Shown: positions 34,301-47,184 of the stretch, one piece after another
How the letters are laid out: the number at the start of each line of letters is the position of its first letter
How positions within the stretch are numbered: position 1 is the first letter of the stretch
Assembly (NCBI GenBank): GCA_014904845.1
Contig: MU119247.1
Coordinates: 186,001 to 250,000 of the forward strand
Origin: Acephala macrosclerotiorum
Lineage: Eukaryota > Ascomycota > Leotiomycetes > Helotiales > Mollisiaceae
Direction: 5' to 3'
Length of the DNA: 64,000 nucleotides
The notes under the pieces: generated by a model
Databases searched by the model: none
What the model was told of the DNA's origin: nothing
Seen by the model: only the letters and a program-made list of their open reading frames with translations
Program-made: the position numbers and the translations under genes

Positions 34301-37300
34301 AACGATCGGGGCTGAATTGAATGTTCTGTTGAATGCCGAGTGTATAAATCAGCTCGAATCTGACATTCAAGATCTCATCTGATTCGTCGAGTATGTCCCT
34401 GGCATGTTGGTAAAGCCACTGTTGCGTCTGAACCATCACTTTCCCAATCTCATACATCGGGGGTTTCTGAGACCTTTTAGGAGGGTTGTTGCTTGGAGCA
34501 AGGTTCACCCCAGGCTCAGGAGGATTCAATTCTCGAGACAGCAGATGATCGATGCCCAGCAGCTCAAAGGACAGAAGACTCTCTGGTTGAACGAGAAGGA
34601 TACCTCCACATGCCATGCACTCCTTATAGGTCTGTTGAATCAGGTTCGCCAATGCCAAAGATGGGGTCAAGGATCTCGAAATCGGTAGGCGGTAGATGCG
34701 TCGACCAATCAGCCCACCGAGTTTGCTTACAAGCAGCTGGAACATCTGCTCGGAGAGCGACTTCAGTACAACCACTCTGGCGAGCTTCGATCGATCTGCC
34801 AAAGTTGCAGCAACGATTGGAACGATGACAGAGGACTTGCCAAGACCCATGTTCAACTGCATGATGGAATTTGATCCCGACTGCGGTGCAATCATCTCAC
34901 GAGCAATCTGGGCTGTTGTCTTGAAGTCAGCATTCCTTCTTTGGAAAGTTTCTGATACATAACAAGAATCAAGATGTAAAAATGGGTAAAAGTATGTGTA
35001 TCAGAAGCCCTGATACAATCATCTCCCTCACAAGAGATTAATGTATCGAAAGCTCCGAGACATTGATATTCCTCACAAAAGCAAGCTGAAAAGGATTTGA
35101 ATATAGGGTTGCTTACCTTGCTCGGGGCGAATGAGAATATTACTCTCTAGCTCCAGAAGGAGCCACTCAGAAAACACCATCGGATCCCAGTTGGTGTGAC
35201 CACCATTCGTCAACTCACTCAATATGTCCGAATCTCTCTTGCCGCGCGCTACCAATCGCTCTGCTCTCTGCATGGACGCAATAGCAAGCGCATAACGAGT
35301 CAGAGCAATTTTCCACCCAGCGCTCAATGCCACGGGGCTGAAGCGAGCAAGTAAGCGGAGGAGAATGCTTGGTGACAGGCGCGGAAGCATTGAAGCTTGA
35401 CGAGCACTATCGTAGACGGGAGAGCTAGAAACAATCAACCTCGAACTGATCTTCTTGTACAACGACTCGACATTCTCCCTGCATTGCTCCAGATGCTTCA
35501 TCAACACCGCGTAAGGAGAGCCCGATGTCAGTTGAGGGCTGGCCGACGTATTGGTGAGGAAGGCATTATAACTCTTCCGTAGGTCTCCGATATACATCTT
35601 TTGATAGTGGCCGACGGCGGGCTTGGACAGCTTTGTCAAAAGGGACTTCAATTTTGAAGGTCCTGTGTCTACTGCTGGTTGGTCGTTCGTAGTCACAAGA
35701 TCTTCAAGCTCATTTTGAGGAAGAGGCAATTCAGGTGCTGGATTTTGCAAGAGGTCGTCGATCTTCAGATAAGCGCGTGCCTTTTTGTAAGTATCCTCTT
35801 GAGGCGGAATGGAGTAGCGGTCAGGCATAGGTAGCGACCGAGGTAGTGAATCGAGCACACTCTGGATATTTTGGATGTAAGTGAAGAACTCGAAATTCTT
35901 GTGCCAAGTATTGAACAAAGATCGAATCTCCTCTATGAAAACTTCTAAGCGAGGCAAATATGTCTTGATCTCTGGCGTTCGGGGGAGGATGACGTCTTTC
36001 GACGGCCATTGGCGCACTAGGGCGTTTAAACACTTGTCAACCTGGAGTTTTGTTGCGGCTTTATAGGCAGCTTTACGTCTACCAATGAAATCGACGTCAG
36101 GCTCATTGGGAAGCCGAATTATCCCTCTCTCGGGGCTTTCCTCGAATGAAACCCTACACGCTTCAAGAATCCTACTCAGTCTGGATTTGTCGGGTTCTAA
36201 GCCCTTGGAAAGGTCAAAATGTTCATAAGCGGGCGGCCGTACATTGCGCAGGGCTGGTGCCGTAGCTAGAGCGAGGAGCGTGTGGACCAGAGGGATATTG
36301 CCGTGTTTCGAGTGTGCCAAGTTTGCTAAAAAGATCGTGATTCCGAACTTATCTCTAGTGGCGTCAGACTTCGATAAGAATAATTGCATGCTACACCAGT
36401 ATTGAGGCATGAAGCTGTTAGGGGACTCCAACCATCGCTTGTTGAAGTTAAACTCGAAACTAGACTGTGGTCCATAGAAGACAGGGCCCCATATCTTTAT
36501 TTGATGGAAAAGGTTGTTGTATGGGTCGAGACGACAACTCCATTTGTCTACCATGGTGGCAATGTAGCATGCTTCATGTTCACGAGAGCTGTTAGGGATA
36601 AAGTCCCTGGCTTCGTCGTACATTGTATCGAAGCTTGTGGTGAACTTTTCGGCTCCAAAGGGATGAACTCGATAGAATGCATTGCGTATTTCCGCGCGCT
36701 CCCGGAGCTCAGTGGGACCTCGTTGCTCTATCTTGTACTTGATGTTGTCCGAAGCAGGTTGGAACATTCGGAAAGATTCCGCCTGGGCTAGCATAAGACG
36801 GGCTTCTCCGACAAAACCTTCATGATGTGAGAGCGGAGATAAATTTTCCCAGTTTACTGTCTGCATGAACTTCGATCTCTTGGGGTAGAAATCACGAGCT
36901 GGCGTAAGCTTCGCGAATAATTTGAGTTGCTCAACGTGTTCCAGACTCAACGAGAGAAAAGATCGAGTGCTTGCCAATTTCAAACCATGTAGCGCCTCTT
37001 CGGTCCCTGTTCTGGAAGTAAGAGAATCAGGAAGACAATGGGAGGTCAGAGCGTGGAGATAAAGCTCGAACAATCGACTGCGTAGGTTGCCATTGTCGAT
37101 AAGCAGTCCAAGGTCCTTGTCAATGACAAATTGATGATAGGGAACCTTGTCGCCAGGCCCTGTAGAGATAGAGACTTGGACATGGTGACCTACTCGATGG
37201 TAAGACACAGTTCCGTGAGGAATAATGGCAACTCGCGATGGTCCTTGAGTATCCTTCAGAACCAGCTTGTGCAGCAAACCATGTAAAGTCCCTATGTATT

Positions 37301-40300
37301 GGTTGGTGTCCACGACCATCCCTCGGAACTGCTTAGACTCCAGCCCAGTCTTTCGCAAGAAGAAGTCCAGGTTCATTCTAGGAAGGCGAACCTCGGTGTC
37401 CCCGGTCTCACCATTATAGTAGATGTTGATGTTCGGAGGACTTTCCAGGGGCTTGAGCCATCGATAAATGGCTTCCGCAGTAGTACTTCCAGGGTCTACC
37501 AAACGTCTGCTCTTTAACACCAGACTGCTCGCCCTAGGGTCTTCGGGCACCGAAATCCGCCAGTTCTCAGATGATGGAAGCCATTTGCTTTCCAGTGGTC
37601 TCCATTCAATGACCATTGTGCCTCGATGTATCCAGTGTACGTAATTCTGAACAAGAGTACGAGGAAAGTCATGCTCTAGAACGTGAACGGGTATGATTTC
37701 GTATAACTCGTGACCTTGGCTGGCTCTGACTATCAGTTCTCCATCATGGAGGGCAAAATGAACCTAGGAAATCCATCAGCTCTGGTCCAGAAATATCAGA
37801 AGAATCAAGCCAATGTGGCTCCTTGCCTCGCGAATGAGGATCGCAGGTTTAGCTTACCTGAAAGCCATGTACCGAATTTCGCGTTTCAAAGTACAAACCC
37901 TTGTTCGATGGAATAACCTCTAGAATTTTTTCTCCGAACAGCCGTTTGTAGGTCGAGTGAGACTCGTACTCGCGCGGCAGTCGAGCTAGTGGGAGGCCAT
38001 TGATGAGCAAAGAACCAGTCAACGTATTGAAGTGCACAGTCATCGAGGAGACGTTGTCTGAATCGGCGGTGCGAGTCGTTAGCCATCGATCGTCCGGTGC
38101 CTCAACCACCGCCCAGGGTGTTCCAGGTTCATATCCAGCCCACATTCGTCTCACCGCTTTATTTATTCCATCTGGGGACGCAGCAATCTGTTTCTTCAAG
38201 GTAGGTTCCAATGTGTGAGATGTTCTGGAGAAACGTCGCAGGAGCTCTCGAGTCAGAGTTGTCAGCGGTTCTTCCGAAACGGGCCAGCGATCGTTGACGA
38301 TGGTCGCAGTTTCGATGAGGATCGAAACATTGTTGGCCGACGACAGGAGGGAAGGGAGCTGACGAGGGTCAATGTCAAAGGTGCAATGACAGATTAGGGC
38401 CAAATCGAGAGCTCGAAGAGTGAGATAAGCCATCTCTCCTTCATCGGAACTGTCGTGGAGAAGCTTTACGACCACCCGTAACCACTCTATCGTAACACGC
38501 CGCGCTTTTTGAAGAAACTTGAGGCACCGATCCCGAACAGAGTCATGTAGCGATACGGATAGCAGACGAGCTGCTAACGAGATGAAAGTGAGCGCGGCAA
38601 CGGAACCTTGCCAGTTGCTCTCGACGGATGTCAATCCTACTTCTAAGGCAGACAAGAGGTCCTGACCAAAGCCTTCCTCTTCAAGCTCGATGTGCGAGTC
38701 TCTCGACACTTGTTGAAGAGCTGAAGGGCCAGCTTGGCACGAGGCCTGGAGCAGAAGGAGGTGAACTTCTTCTTTCCCAAAATCTAAGGTCCGCGAAACA
38801 AGCTCGCGGGCGATATTCAGCCACTAGAAGAACGGAGTCAGCAATGTGCTAATCAATGATTTCGGGAGCGAATAGAGGCATTAAAGAAGACATGCCCCAA
38901 CGGTTTAAAAGCGTTCAACAATTGCAACCCGAATCATTTGTATAATTTGGGAGATTTAAATCCTGAATGCTCGATTCTCTGAGAAGGTCGTGAATGATTG
39001 CTATGCTTATAGCGGGGTTGCATGAGTGAATGAGTGAATGGGATCGGGAGGTGTGGATTCAATGAGCCGACTTTACGTACCTGAATTCTGTGGCCGCTAC
39101 GTAACGCCGCGAAGGCGTGAACCTCATGTACGGTGAGGCCGTCGGGGCAGGTTCCTTGCCTCGATATAACTTCATTCGAGGTATGTTTCGTGTCGTTGAC
39201 AGCATACTGAAGCGTTTCATAACAGCCCCGTGGAAGCTTCAAGGTACATCTCTCATGAATATCGTACTTGTTGAGATGTTCGCTCGTCTTGTGCTGGGAT
39301 TTGGAATCCTGCATGGCGAAATTCAAATTGTTGGGAAGGCAAACAGAGTCTTCTGTTGCTTCAGACACAGTCTGAGAAGCGTGTTGAGTCTGGACAGAAG
39401 GCTTTGTGGATGACGCCAATTGCAACCTACCAGCCCTCGACTTGAGGTGGCTTGCAAGACCCTGATACTCGGTGAGAGTGAAGTTCTTTCGCTTGGCTTG
39501 AGGAGGAGGGGAGGGGCTTAACACGTCGACAAGAATCTGATATGTTATTGTTCGCCAGACGCGGATCAGGCTCGGAATGTCCAGCTCAAAAACGACGGAT
39601 TTTGCTGCAGGTTCTGACGTCGGAAGTGGCCACTCGTAGCACGAAATCCTAAGAGATTGGACTTGCCTGCGAAGCTCACATTTTGTACAATTTGGATCAT
39701 CAATGATCCGCTCCCTCCGATTTCTACCCCTGCCAGACCACTTTGTGGTAGTCGTACAGCTCAGCGAATTTGACTCTGCCATAAGCATGGAGATCTTTTT
39801 TTTGGATTCTCTCAACTCGGCCTTCTTCGCTTTGGACTCATCTTTAGCTTCCTCTTCAATACGCTCCTTCAATTCTTGGTGGACCGTGGACTGGTCAAAG
39901 TACTGAGCTCCAAAACTCAACGGCGACGAGATATCTTCAAAGATGGACGGGTTTACGGCCAAAGAATTTGCCTTTCGTTTCAGAAGATACTTCTCAACGT
40001 CACGTAGCTGACCCATCTGGTGTTTCTTTGGCAAGAGAAGAGATTCAAACAAAGTGGTTGGGAAGCCAGGGTCGAATTTGTTCAGGAGTGGGTAGTGGGA
40101 AATCGCAGCTTTGTCGAGCGCGGTCCAGAGAAGCATCAGAGTTAAGACCATGACTGAGAATCCTTCCGGGGATCCAATATATACCGTAGCAGAAGTGTAC
40201 ATGTACCACCTGACAACCCTAGACAGCCTAACTATATCGTTCTTCGAATTTTTATGTCGGTCGAGCCACGAATCGAGGGAGTGTGAAACCCAAAGTTCCA

Positions 40301-41624
40301 GATCCATCAAGCTGAGGCGAATTTCAAAATGTGACGTTGGGTCAAGCGATTCTGGGTCTGGCAAAGAACTTCCCGTTCCATTGATCCGCTGACTACATTT
40401 CCCTTCGAAAGTTTTTTCGTTGTGCTGTTCAAGCTTGACGTTGTGAAGCCGTTCGAGAAATGGCCGGAGATTGGGAAGACGAAGTATCGTATTTTCATGA
40501 GGCTTAAGCTTTTTGAGCTCAGCAAGACGAAACGTGCCCGCTGAGTCGGCAGACTTCTGAACGGTGCTCCATCTCTTGGCAAGGAGGCTGCGAGCAGATT
40601 CCATAGTTTCCATGACAAAGTCTTGTGGTTGTTCAGCCCAGGGGGCATCGTCAGGGATGATGAGGCCCAATTTCTGAATGCGTCGGTTGATCTTTGCAAG
40701 TATGATGTGGAGCAGGTCGCTGGGATATTCATTTTGCACTGCCAGGTCGAGTACAGTGGCCATAAAATAAATCATAAAGATTTTGTAGCGTGTGTGGTCT
40801 CCTCCTGGACTTGCGATACTAGTCTGCATAGCAACACGAAGGAGAATCCATCGCGGAGAGCGACGCCATGGTTCCAAGCCACCTCCCCACAGGACATCGT
40901 CGCGTGTTCGTTTGTAAATCCGAGAGACCTCGAGTGGGGATCCAATACCACGCAATATTCCAGGCAGCCATTCCGTGGCAAATTGGGGGTGCACAGTATC
41001 TTTGTGTGTTCCGCAGCCTTTGCTGATAGCGTCGTCCAGAGTCTCGCCTTCGAGTGACATAAGACAATGCGCAAAAGTCTTTCGAAAGTTGCGGTCGCGG
41101 AATCGGGTGTCTGAGATAGCGATCACTGGCCCAGGAAACCTGCGTACTACTCTTCCAATTGTGCCCATCACGGCCTTTGAGGTTGCGGAAAGCTCGAAGG
41201 TTTCGACCGAGTATTTTTGGGTCTGCCTTCGAAGCACAAACCCGGCATTTTGATGAGTAATATGAAGAGCCAGCACACCTGTTGGAGAGGGTCAGCGAGA
41301 AAGAACAACCCAGCAGAAGCTTTGAAAATCGAAATACGCACCTCCCTCTACCATCTCGTCCAGCTCCTTATCAAGATTTCTGATTGGATTCCCCAAATTG
41401 CCATCATCCAGAAGGATGCCCAGCATTGGCGGAAGCGTGATCCAATCGTGTTGGTTGGCTTCTGGAAGAAGGCCTATGAACGAGTTCAAAGTATCGTGAA
41501 ACAGCTTTGTCAGGCCGACTTCAACCTCGGGCGTTGTGTCATTCAGCTGAGGAAGCTTCGGGGGCAAGAAGACATGATTGACAATGTACTCCAACGGGAT
41601 TCCCACTGGAACGTCGGCGTCCAT
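31399..41624 (-). CDS. Giant DUF6606/DUF3638/DUF3645 protein
   Basis: Eight minus-strand exons: 41624-41342, 41278-39081, 38823-37858, 37763-35117, 34951-33843, 33767-33420, 33366-32820 and 32765-31399. They sum to 9,465 nt, about 3,154 residues. The N-terminus (MDADVPVGIPLEYIVNHVFL then PPKLPQLND) is the DUF6606 start. The DUF3638 part contains IMQLNMGLGKSSVIVPIVAA (near residue 2070), a P-loop-like motif. The DUF3645 part contains CLVYLDEAHTRGTDLKMP (near 2670), a DEAH-like Walker B. The layout resembles a split helicase/ATPase core in a very long scaffold. Automated annotation often calls such proteins ubiquitinyl hydrolase; I see no cysteine-protease motif that would support this. Role unknown. 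Intron 5 (33842-33768) is 75 nt and in frame, so retention would add 25 residues. A short inverted repeat lies just upstream of the start codon. Confidence 0.88.
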
Positions 41625-41946
41625 GGTGACTTGTGGTGCCTTTCAAAGCATTATGAGAATCACGAGAATGGAGAGGTGCTTCTCGACGGAAGGAGAAAGG
41701 GGGAACCCAATTTAGGATTCACGCCAATTTTACGCGTTTCCACGTGCCGAGCGCGTTTCACAGATACTTCGTGTCACCCAAACAGCTGTAGCGAGACTGG
41801 GGGGGTTCCAGGCTGGCACTGGCCAGAAAATCACTCAAATTGGTTTAAATACTCTTTCCCGCCCCCAGTCTCGCTACAGCCGTTTGGGTTTGGGTAGATA
41901 CGAAGTAGTAATCGAATTCCCTTAGCGAGCACCACCCAGTTAAAAG
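41625..41946. other. Promoter region of the DUF3638 gene
   Basis: 322 bases between the start codon of the giant gene and the stop codon of the kinase-like gene, both on the minus strand. Its main feature is the inverted repeat at 41776-41889. Confidence 0.5.
41776..41889. repeat. Short inverted-repeat element (114 bases)
   Basis: Left arm ACCCAAACAGCTGTAGCGAG continues ACTGGGGG; right arm (41862-41889) is its reverse complement with one mismatch, about 28 bases each, separated by about 56 bases. GC-rich arms around an AT-richer centre suggest a very small MITE or a structured leader. No clear target duplication was found. Confidence 0.65.
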
Positions 41947-43056
41947 TCAGACAGCAGCTAGCTCTGCCGTAATGCGGTCAAGCGCTTGGAGATCCCCAGC
42001 TTTTGAGCCGTGTAAATCACGTTCAATCCAACCCTGTGTATTTCCCCCTCCAAAATCAATCATCCAAGCGTCGTCCGTCACCTCGTCTATCAGAACGTTC
42101 GCCAACTTTGCATCACCCCAAACGACATTGCGCGCATGGAGCGACTGTAGTGTTTCCTGAATCTGGCGCGTCCACTTCTCCTTTCGCGCCTTGCTGATCG
42201 TGATGGCTGGTGGTGAAGGAGCGTCTTTGTTTTGGGGCACCGCACCGCCTGTGACTCGTGCGTAGGCCAAGGCATACTCAAGATTGTGGCAAAGAGAAGG
42301 AATATAGTCGATCAGAAACCCAACAATGCCCATTGGCGATGACACGAAGCCCTGGAGCTGTGGAACCCTGGCTAGCGGCCCTTGAGCCGAAGCTTGAATG
42401 CCGTACAGCTTTTTGATTTCGTCGGTTATCGAATCGTGCGCCTCACTTCGACCCAGTTTGGCAACCATGGTTTGGCCTTTGACGTTGACTTTGTATACGT
42501 ACGGATACAGCCTAGTGATAACTTGGATCTCAGAAATCTTGTGATGGGGAAGATTGAAGGCTAGTACTTGGGGGTCCGTGATGTAGACATGCGAATCGTG
42601 GATAGGGAGATCATCGTCTCGTTTCACGACTGTTAATATCCCTTGTTTAGTGACGAGTTGTAGGTTGATGGTTTTCGGGTACATCCATGAATCTAGTGAA
42701 GGTTTCTCTCCTAGTGCTTCTGTCCTTGGGGCAAGAGCCTGCATCGTTGATTTACAGACTTCGAGCAAGTCCTTTTCGACCTCCGCCTCTGTCCGGTTCG
42801 CTTCTTCGCACATCCGTCGTATGTCTTCTTCATTATCGCCATCGCATTGTCCAGCTGACTCCAACGTTTGGAGGTACCGCCTTTCGATAGGATTTGCAGT
42901 ATCGTAGCCAGGAGGAGCATCGGGAGACAGTAAAATGTCGAAGATAACATTATTGTACTGGTAAACGTAGTTGAAAGTGTAAAATTCGGCATCGTATCTG
43001 CTAGAACGTCGGTCTGAAAGGACGGGATCGAAAGTTGAACCGGATTGAGCTGTCAT
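41947..43056 (-). CDS. Degenerate protein-kinase-fold protein
   Basis: A single minus-strand exon of 369 residues, starting MTAQSGSTFDPVLSDRRSSR. Residues 1-190 are an unassigned fungal N-terminal part with acidic, helical stretches (DGDNEEDIRRMCEEANRTEA). The C-terminal half is kinase-like: VYKVNVKGQTMVAKLG contains the AxK-type lysine; LHARNVVWGDAKLANVLID is a catalytic-loop analogue (GDxKxxN in place of HRDxKxxN); and DAWMIDFGGG matches the DFG motif. This is the pattern of small fungal kinase-like proteins related to aminoglycoside/choline-kinase-like folds. An active phosphotransferase is possible because K, D, N and DFG-type residues are all present, but the lobe is short. Substrate unknown. 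Confidence 0.75.
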   Translation of the reverse strand: MTAQSGSTFDPVLSDRRSSRYDAEFYTFNYVYQYNNVIFDILLSPDAPPGYDTANPIERRYLQTLESAGQCDGDNEEDIRRMCEEANRTEAEVEKDLLEVCKSTMQALAPRTEALGEKPSLDSWMYPKTINLQLVTKQGILTVVKRDDDLPIHDSHVYITDPQVLAFNLPHHKISEIQVITRLYPYVYKVNVKGQTMVAKLGRSEAHDSITDEIKKLYGIQASAQGPLARVPQLQGFVSSPMGIVGFLIDYIPSLCHNLEYALAYARVTGGAVPQNKDAPSPPAITISKARKEKWTRQIQETLQSLHARNVVWGDAKLANVLIDEVTDDAWMIDFGGGNTQGWIERDLHGSKAGDLQALDRITAELAAV

Positions 43057-44818
43057 TGCGGTTAGTTGCGTTGTTCTTAGAAAGACGGTGGAAATATGAG
43101 TCTAGTAGAGTGGTTTGGTCGTAGAAAAAGGATCACAGGTTTGAGAATTGAAATCGAGGCGAGTTGGGCATCCCGTCCGCTCTGCCATACACAAGGCTCA
43201 AATCGGAGATTAGTAGTTGGGTGGTGACTACCAGCGAATACTTGCTGTTGTATGTTCTTTGATTTTTTGATGAATTTATTTGGTGGGTTGGTGACGGGTT
43301 AGGGGTCCGAGGCAACTCATCACAAGAGTGCGATTCTTATGGAATCACACTCTTAGGTCTCTGGCGTGGGCAGACTGCATAGGATGTCTCACCGCTTCTA
43401 AATGCGGCATTCTGCCGTGCCACTGCGGTAGCCAAATTACGATTACACTTCTAATTTCAATCGCAAATCCAAAAAATAAAATAAACTACTTAAATCTCGA
43501 AAATACGATAGAATAAATTAAATTCTATTTTTGCATCTACTTTTTAAGTAATTCGGCTTAATAGAAGCTACGCAATTAATTGATTTATATCAGCGATAGT
43601 TTTGATAATTACAACTAATTACACTAAACCGAAAGTGAATTATTTTCAATCACCAGTGGCCACGGATACTAGAGTGTTTAATTGAAAGGGCAGGGCCCTA
43701 TGATATTAAATGCTCCTTACTAGATTGGATCCGAGGCGAATTCGGGGAAAGGGAGAAACTCCCGCCCCCTTTGTTTTCGGGCCATGCAAAGGCCTTCGGC
43801 AAAGATATTATCGTTATATTGTTGTACGTGTCTACTCGATTATTTAATCTGGGGTTTCTAGGGCCTCAAATCTTCCTCACCCCTCCTTTCCGCTCCGCTC
43901 CCCCCTCTCTTCCGCGCCCCCCACCACGTGCTCGCTTGTTTTTTTTCGACGGCACAACTGCTTTCTTTCATCTACCATCTACCATCTACCACCACCAGTA
44001 CCGTATCCTTCGTTATTTCTTTCAATTTTGTCTACCTTTTTGCCCAATACTTCCACAGCGAGATAGTCGTGCATTATGATTTTCGTCTCAGCTCATGCCT
44101 GTTCAAAGTCGAACATCTCAATCTCAATGGTCGTGGTGCAAGTCCAGTTCACATGGTCGTGATATGACGACGTTCCGACGGGAACGGAAACATTGATGAC
44201 CCGACTGCAATCTCACGGTGCAGTCATCGAAAGCAGAGATCATCAGATAAGATAGCTTCAACATAACCGAGGCCAGCATACCCGCATTATCAGATCAAGC
44301 AATGTGCTCTTAGGCTGGCAGCGAGAATTCTCTCGCCGTCGCTGTAGAATGCCACCACCCGATATCAAAGAGGCCCTCTGCGATCCCCTGTCTGACCGTA
44401 AATGATTTCCATCAAATGGTCTAGAAGAGATGTATGGGCAATCTTCAATTTCAGCTGCAAATTTTCCGTCTTCAATTGAGTCATTTCAGCAGATCCGCAT
44501 TTTATTCCGTACGGAGTTCGTCAAAGCACAAACTAACACAAGAAGCGGCATCGAATGCCGTAAATCTTTCATCAAGAACCTGGGCACAGCGAGTCACATT
44601 TGAGGCAGGTTACTAGCAAGGGCCTACATTATCTGATTCAGAGATAATCAGATCCCGAGTACAGATGCAGAAGGAGGTACTTTCCCTGCATTAAAATATG
44701 GTGATCCTAGCATGCAGCTCACATACCGGTCTTCTCTACTTTGATCTTCTCATGTCTCATTTCTTTCCCAACATCTCCTTACAGCTTGTTTGCTCGACAG
44801 TCAAACGGACCTTCAATC
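43057..44818. other. Intergenic region between divergent genes
   Basis: About 1.76 kb separating the kinase-like gene and the MFS pseudogene. It includes a 31-base hairpin (43324-43354), an AT-rich stretch (about 43480-43660), and CT-rich leader-like sequence with CATCTAC triplication at about 43970-43992. No gene recognised. Confidence 0.4.
43324..43354. repeat. Hairpin, 13-base arms
   Basis: AAGAGTGCGATTC, a five-base loop, then GAATCACACTCTT. One mismatch in 13 pairs. It could be a tiny MITE remnant or a structured element in the leader of the kinase-like gene, about 270 bases upstream of its ATG. Confidence 0.55.
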
Positions 44819-46320
44819 ATGACTCTTCAACCCCTTGATGCCCTCACGGTGGAAGTCATTCCAGCTGAACTTGAGATGGGATTGATCCCCGCCGCCACTA
44901 CCAAGCAAGACGAACCCTTTCTGGTTGCCTTTGAACGGCCATACGATGCCGAAAATCCCCTCGACTGGACTACCAGTCGCAAATGGTCAGTGACCGATGT
45001 CCTCTCAGCCACGGGCTTCAACAGAATCATGGTTTCAACCATCACGGCACCAGCTCTTGGGACCATCGCTCACGAGTTGAATATGACATCTGCAGAATCG
45101 GCCATGGCGCTGTCCATCTATCTCCTCGCCACTGCTTTTGGGCCACTCCTTATTGGTCCACTCTCAGAGATCTATGGTCGACAAGTGGTCCTGCACGCAT
45201 CTAGTGTCTGGTTCCTCGTCTGGAACATTGCTTGTGGCTTCGCCAACACCAAGGAGCTCCTCATTGCATCACGCTTTCTGGCCGGCTTTGGTGCCAGTTC
45301 GATATATGCTCTTGCAGGCGGTGTTCTGGGCGATGTGTGGAGACCGGAGCAGAGAGGGCGTCGCTGAGTATCTACTTGTTGATTCCGTTGCTTAGTGCAT
45401 GCGTCGGTGTGTTTTAAACACTGAAGAAACGTATTAATCCGCTGATTGATTGTTCAGGTCCCATCATTGGTGGATTCATGGCTGCAAGGACGACATGACG
45501 ATGAATATTCTGGTCGACATCAATTTTTCAAGTTGTCATGATCATTGTCTCACTCTTCACCTTCCACGAAACATACGATCCTGTCATTCTTCAACACCGG
45601 GCCAAACGTCTTCGCCGTGAGAGGGGAAACCAACAATACCACACAGAAAGTGAGCGACACGACAGCGAGAAGTCGCTCGGAAGAATTCTCAGACGAGCTC
45701 TCTCTCGCCCACTCCGTCTTCTGGCCTTCCATCCCATCATTCAAGTCACAGCCATCATTTCAGGTTTCAACTACGGCCTCTTAACATCATCCTGTCTACC
45801 TTCTCCGACCTCTGGATTCGGTAATATCATCAAAAAGTGGAGATCAGTGGCCTACATTACATTGCTTGCTCTTTGGGTGAAATGGCCGCTTCGCAGATTG
45901 GTAGCCCATTAATAGATTACCTCTTCCACCGTCGGCAAGCACGAAACGCCAACAACATTAGCGTTGAACTCTTCCAGCCCGAATTCCGCATCCCACTCAT
46001 GTTCCCAGGTATTATCATCGCCCCTCTCGGCCTCCTACTCTACGGCTGGTCCGCACAACACTTTGTGCAATGGGCCGTCGTCGATATCGGCAGAGTGGCC
46101 AATCCGTCAATCAACTAATTAACTAATTGATCAGCGATCAGTCTAAGTCAATTAGTTTATAATCTTTTGTTTAATCAATTAATTAGCTATTTATTAAACT
46201 AACTAATTCGTAACTAATCAATTTAAATAATTTAATTTTACGATTTTAAAGTTATAATTAAGTGCAGATATTAATATTTTAATAAAGTATTTAAATCGAA
46301 AAAATTTAAAAAAAAATTTT

Positions 46321-46455
46321 TATCACGAAAAGTGAATAAGTGTGTGTAATATAAATGTTGATTGAGATGATGATCTATTAGATGGAGAGCTCGACTATAT
46401 ATAGACAGTGGAGGTCACGTGCGTAGCACGTGAATGTGGAGGGTTTCTCGTAATA
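46321..46455 (+). repeat. 135-base direct repeat, intact copy
   Basis: Aligns without gaps to 49536-49670. It contains the near-palindrome TCACGTGCGTAGCACGTGA and ends TTTCTCGTAATA. This copy keeps its G and C bases where the other has A and T. Confidence 0.8.
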
Positions 46456-46721
46456 TATCTTTCTCCTAGGAAAGAGACATCGCCTAGTAGTACGTCCTCG
46501 TATTTGTACCTCCAATTGGTAGTGTGTTTATATGTCTATTCATGTACCAGTACCTTTTTTTATCTCTATACTCAGTTTGTATCTCTAAACGGCACTAGAA
46601 TTAAATATCTTTCTTTATATGTAGATATTGTCGATTAATTTTCTCTCTCTTAGACTTCGCTTTCGGTTAGTAAGCTTGCCGCTCTTGCTCAGGCGCTAAT
46701 CACCCTCGGCTCAGTCAACTC

Positions 46722-46812
46722 ACGTGAGCAACCTGAGCAACTCACCCGAGCACCTTGAGCACCTTGAGTACCCTGAGCAACTCACCTGAGCCCGCCTGAG
46801 CATCCTGAGCAA
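46722..46812 (+). repeat. Cluster of CTGAGCA/CTTGAGC motifs
   Basis: About eight copies of a (C)CTGAGCA or CTTGAGCA heptamer, several in the longer form CTGAGCAACTCACC, upstream of the HNH gene. The complementary orientation is clustered downstream of the gene (48510-48610). Confidence 0.75.
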
Positions 46813-47184
46813 GATTTACCACATCGTCACGTGTTTTGACTTCTCGCTTTTTAGCTAGACACATTTAAAAGTATACCCAGTGCTTTGCCAACGGTGTAAG
46901 ATGCTCGTCAAAGCTACTTGAAAATATTTCCCAGACTGCAGTATCACATGCATCAATGGCATTGTTATAAGATAGCGTGTTATAATCTCCCCGGACGTAC
47001 TTTAGATTCTCTTAAATGAAATAGACCGGGTCGGGATTTGCGCTAGAGTAACCTTGTCACGATCTTTGTCCACTTTGCTGCCTTAGGCGACAAACCCTCC
47101 CGTAGCTACTGCCATCCAATTTCCGCGAGCTCCTCAGGCGCACCTGCTATTTACTACATGCTACACGCTATTCAAATCTTCACA

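Noticed and set aside
32812..41276. Separate genes suggested by the individual long minus-strand frames
   Set aside because: Frames are joined by good GT-AG sites with matching phase and give the domain order of one DUF6606/DUF3638/DUF3645 protein.
43324..43354. Hairpin as a transcription terminator
   Set aside because: Intrinsic hairpin terminators are a bacterial feature; here a MITE remnant or leader structure is more likely.
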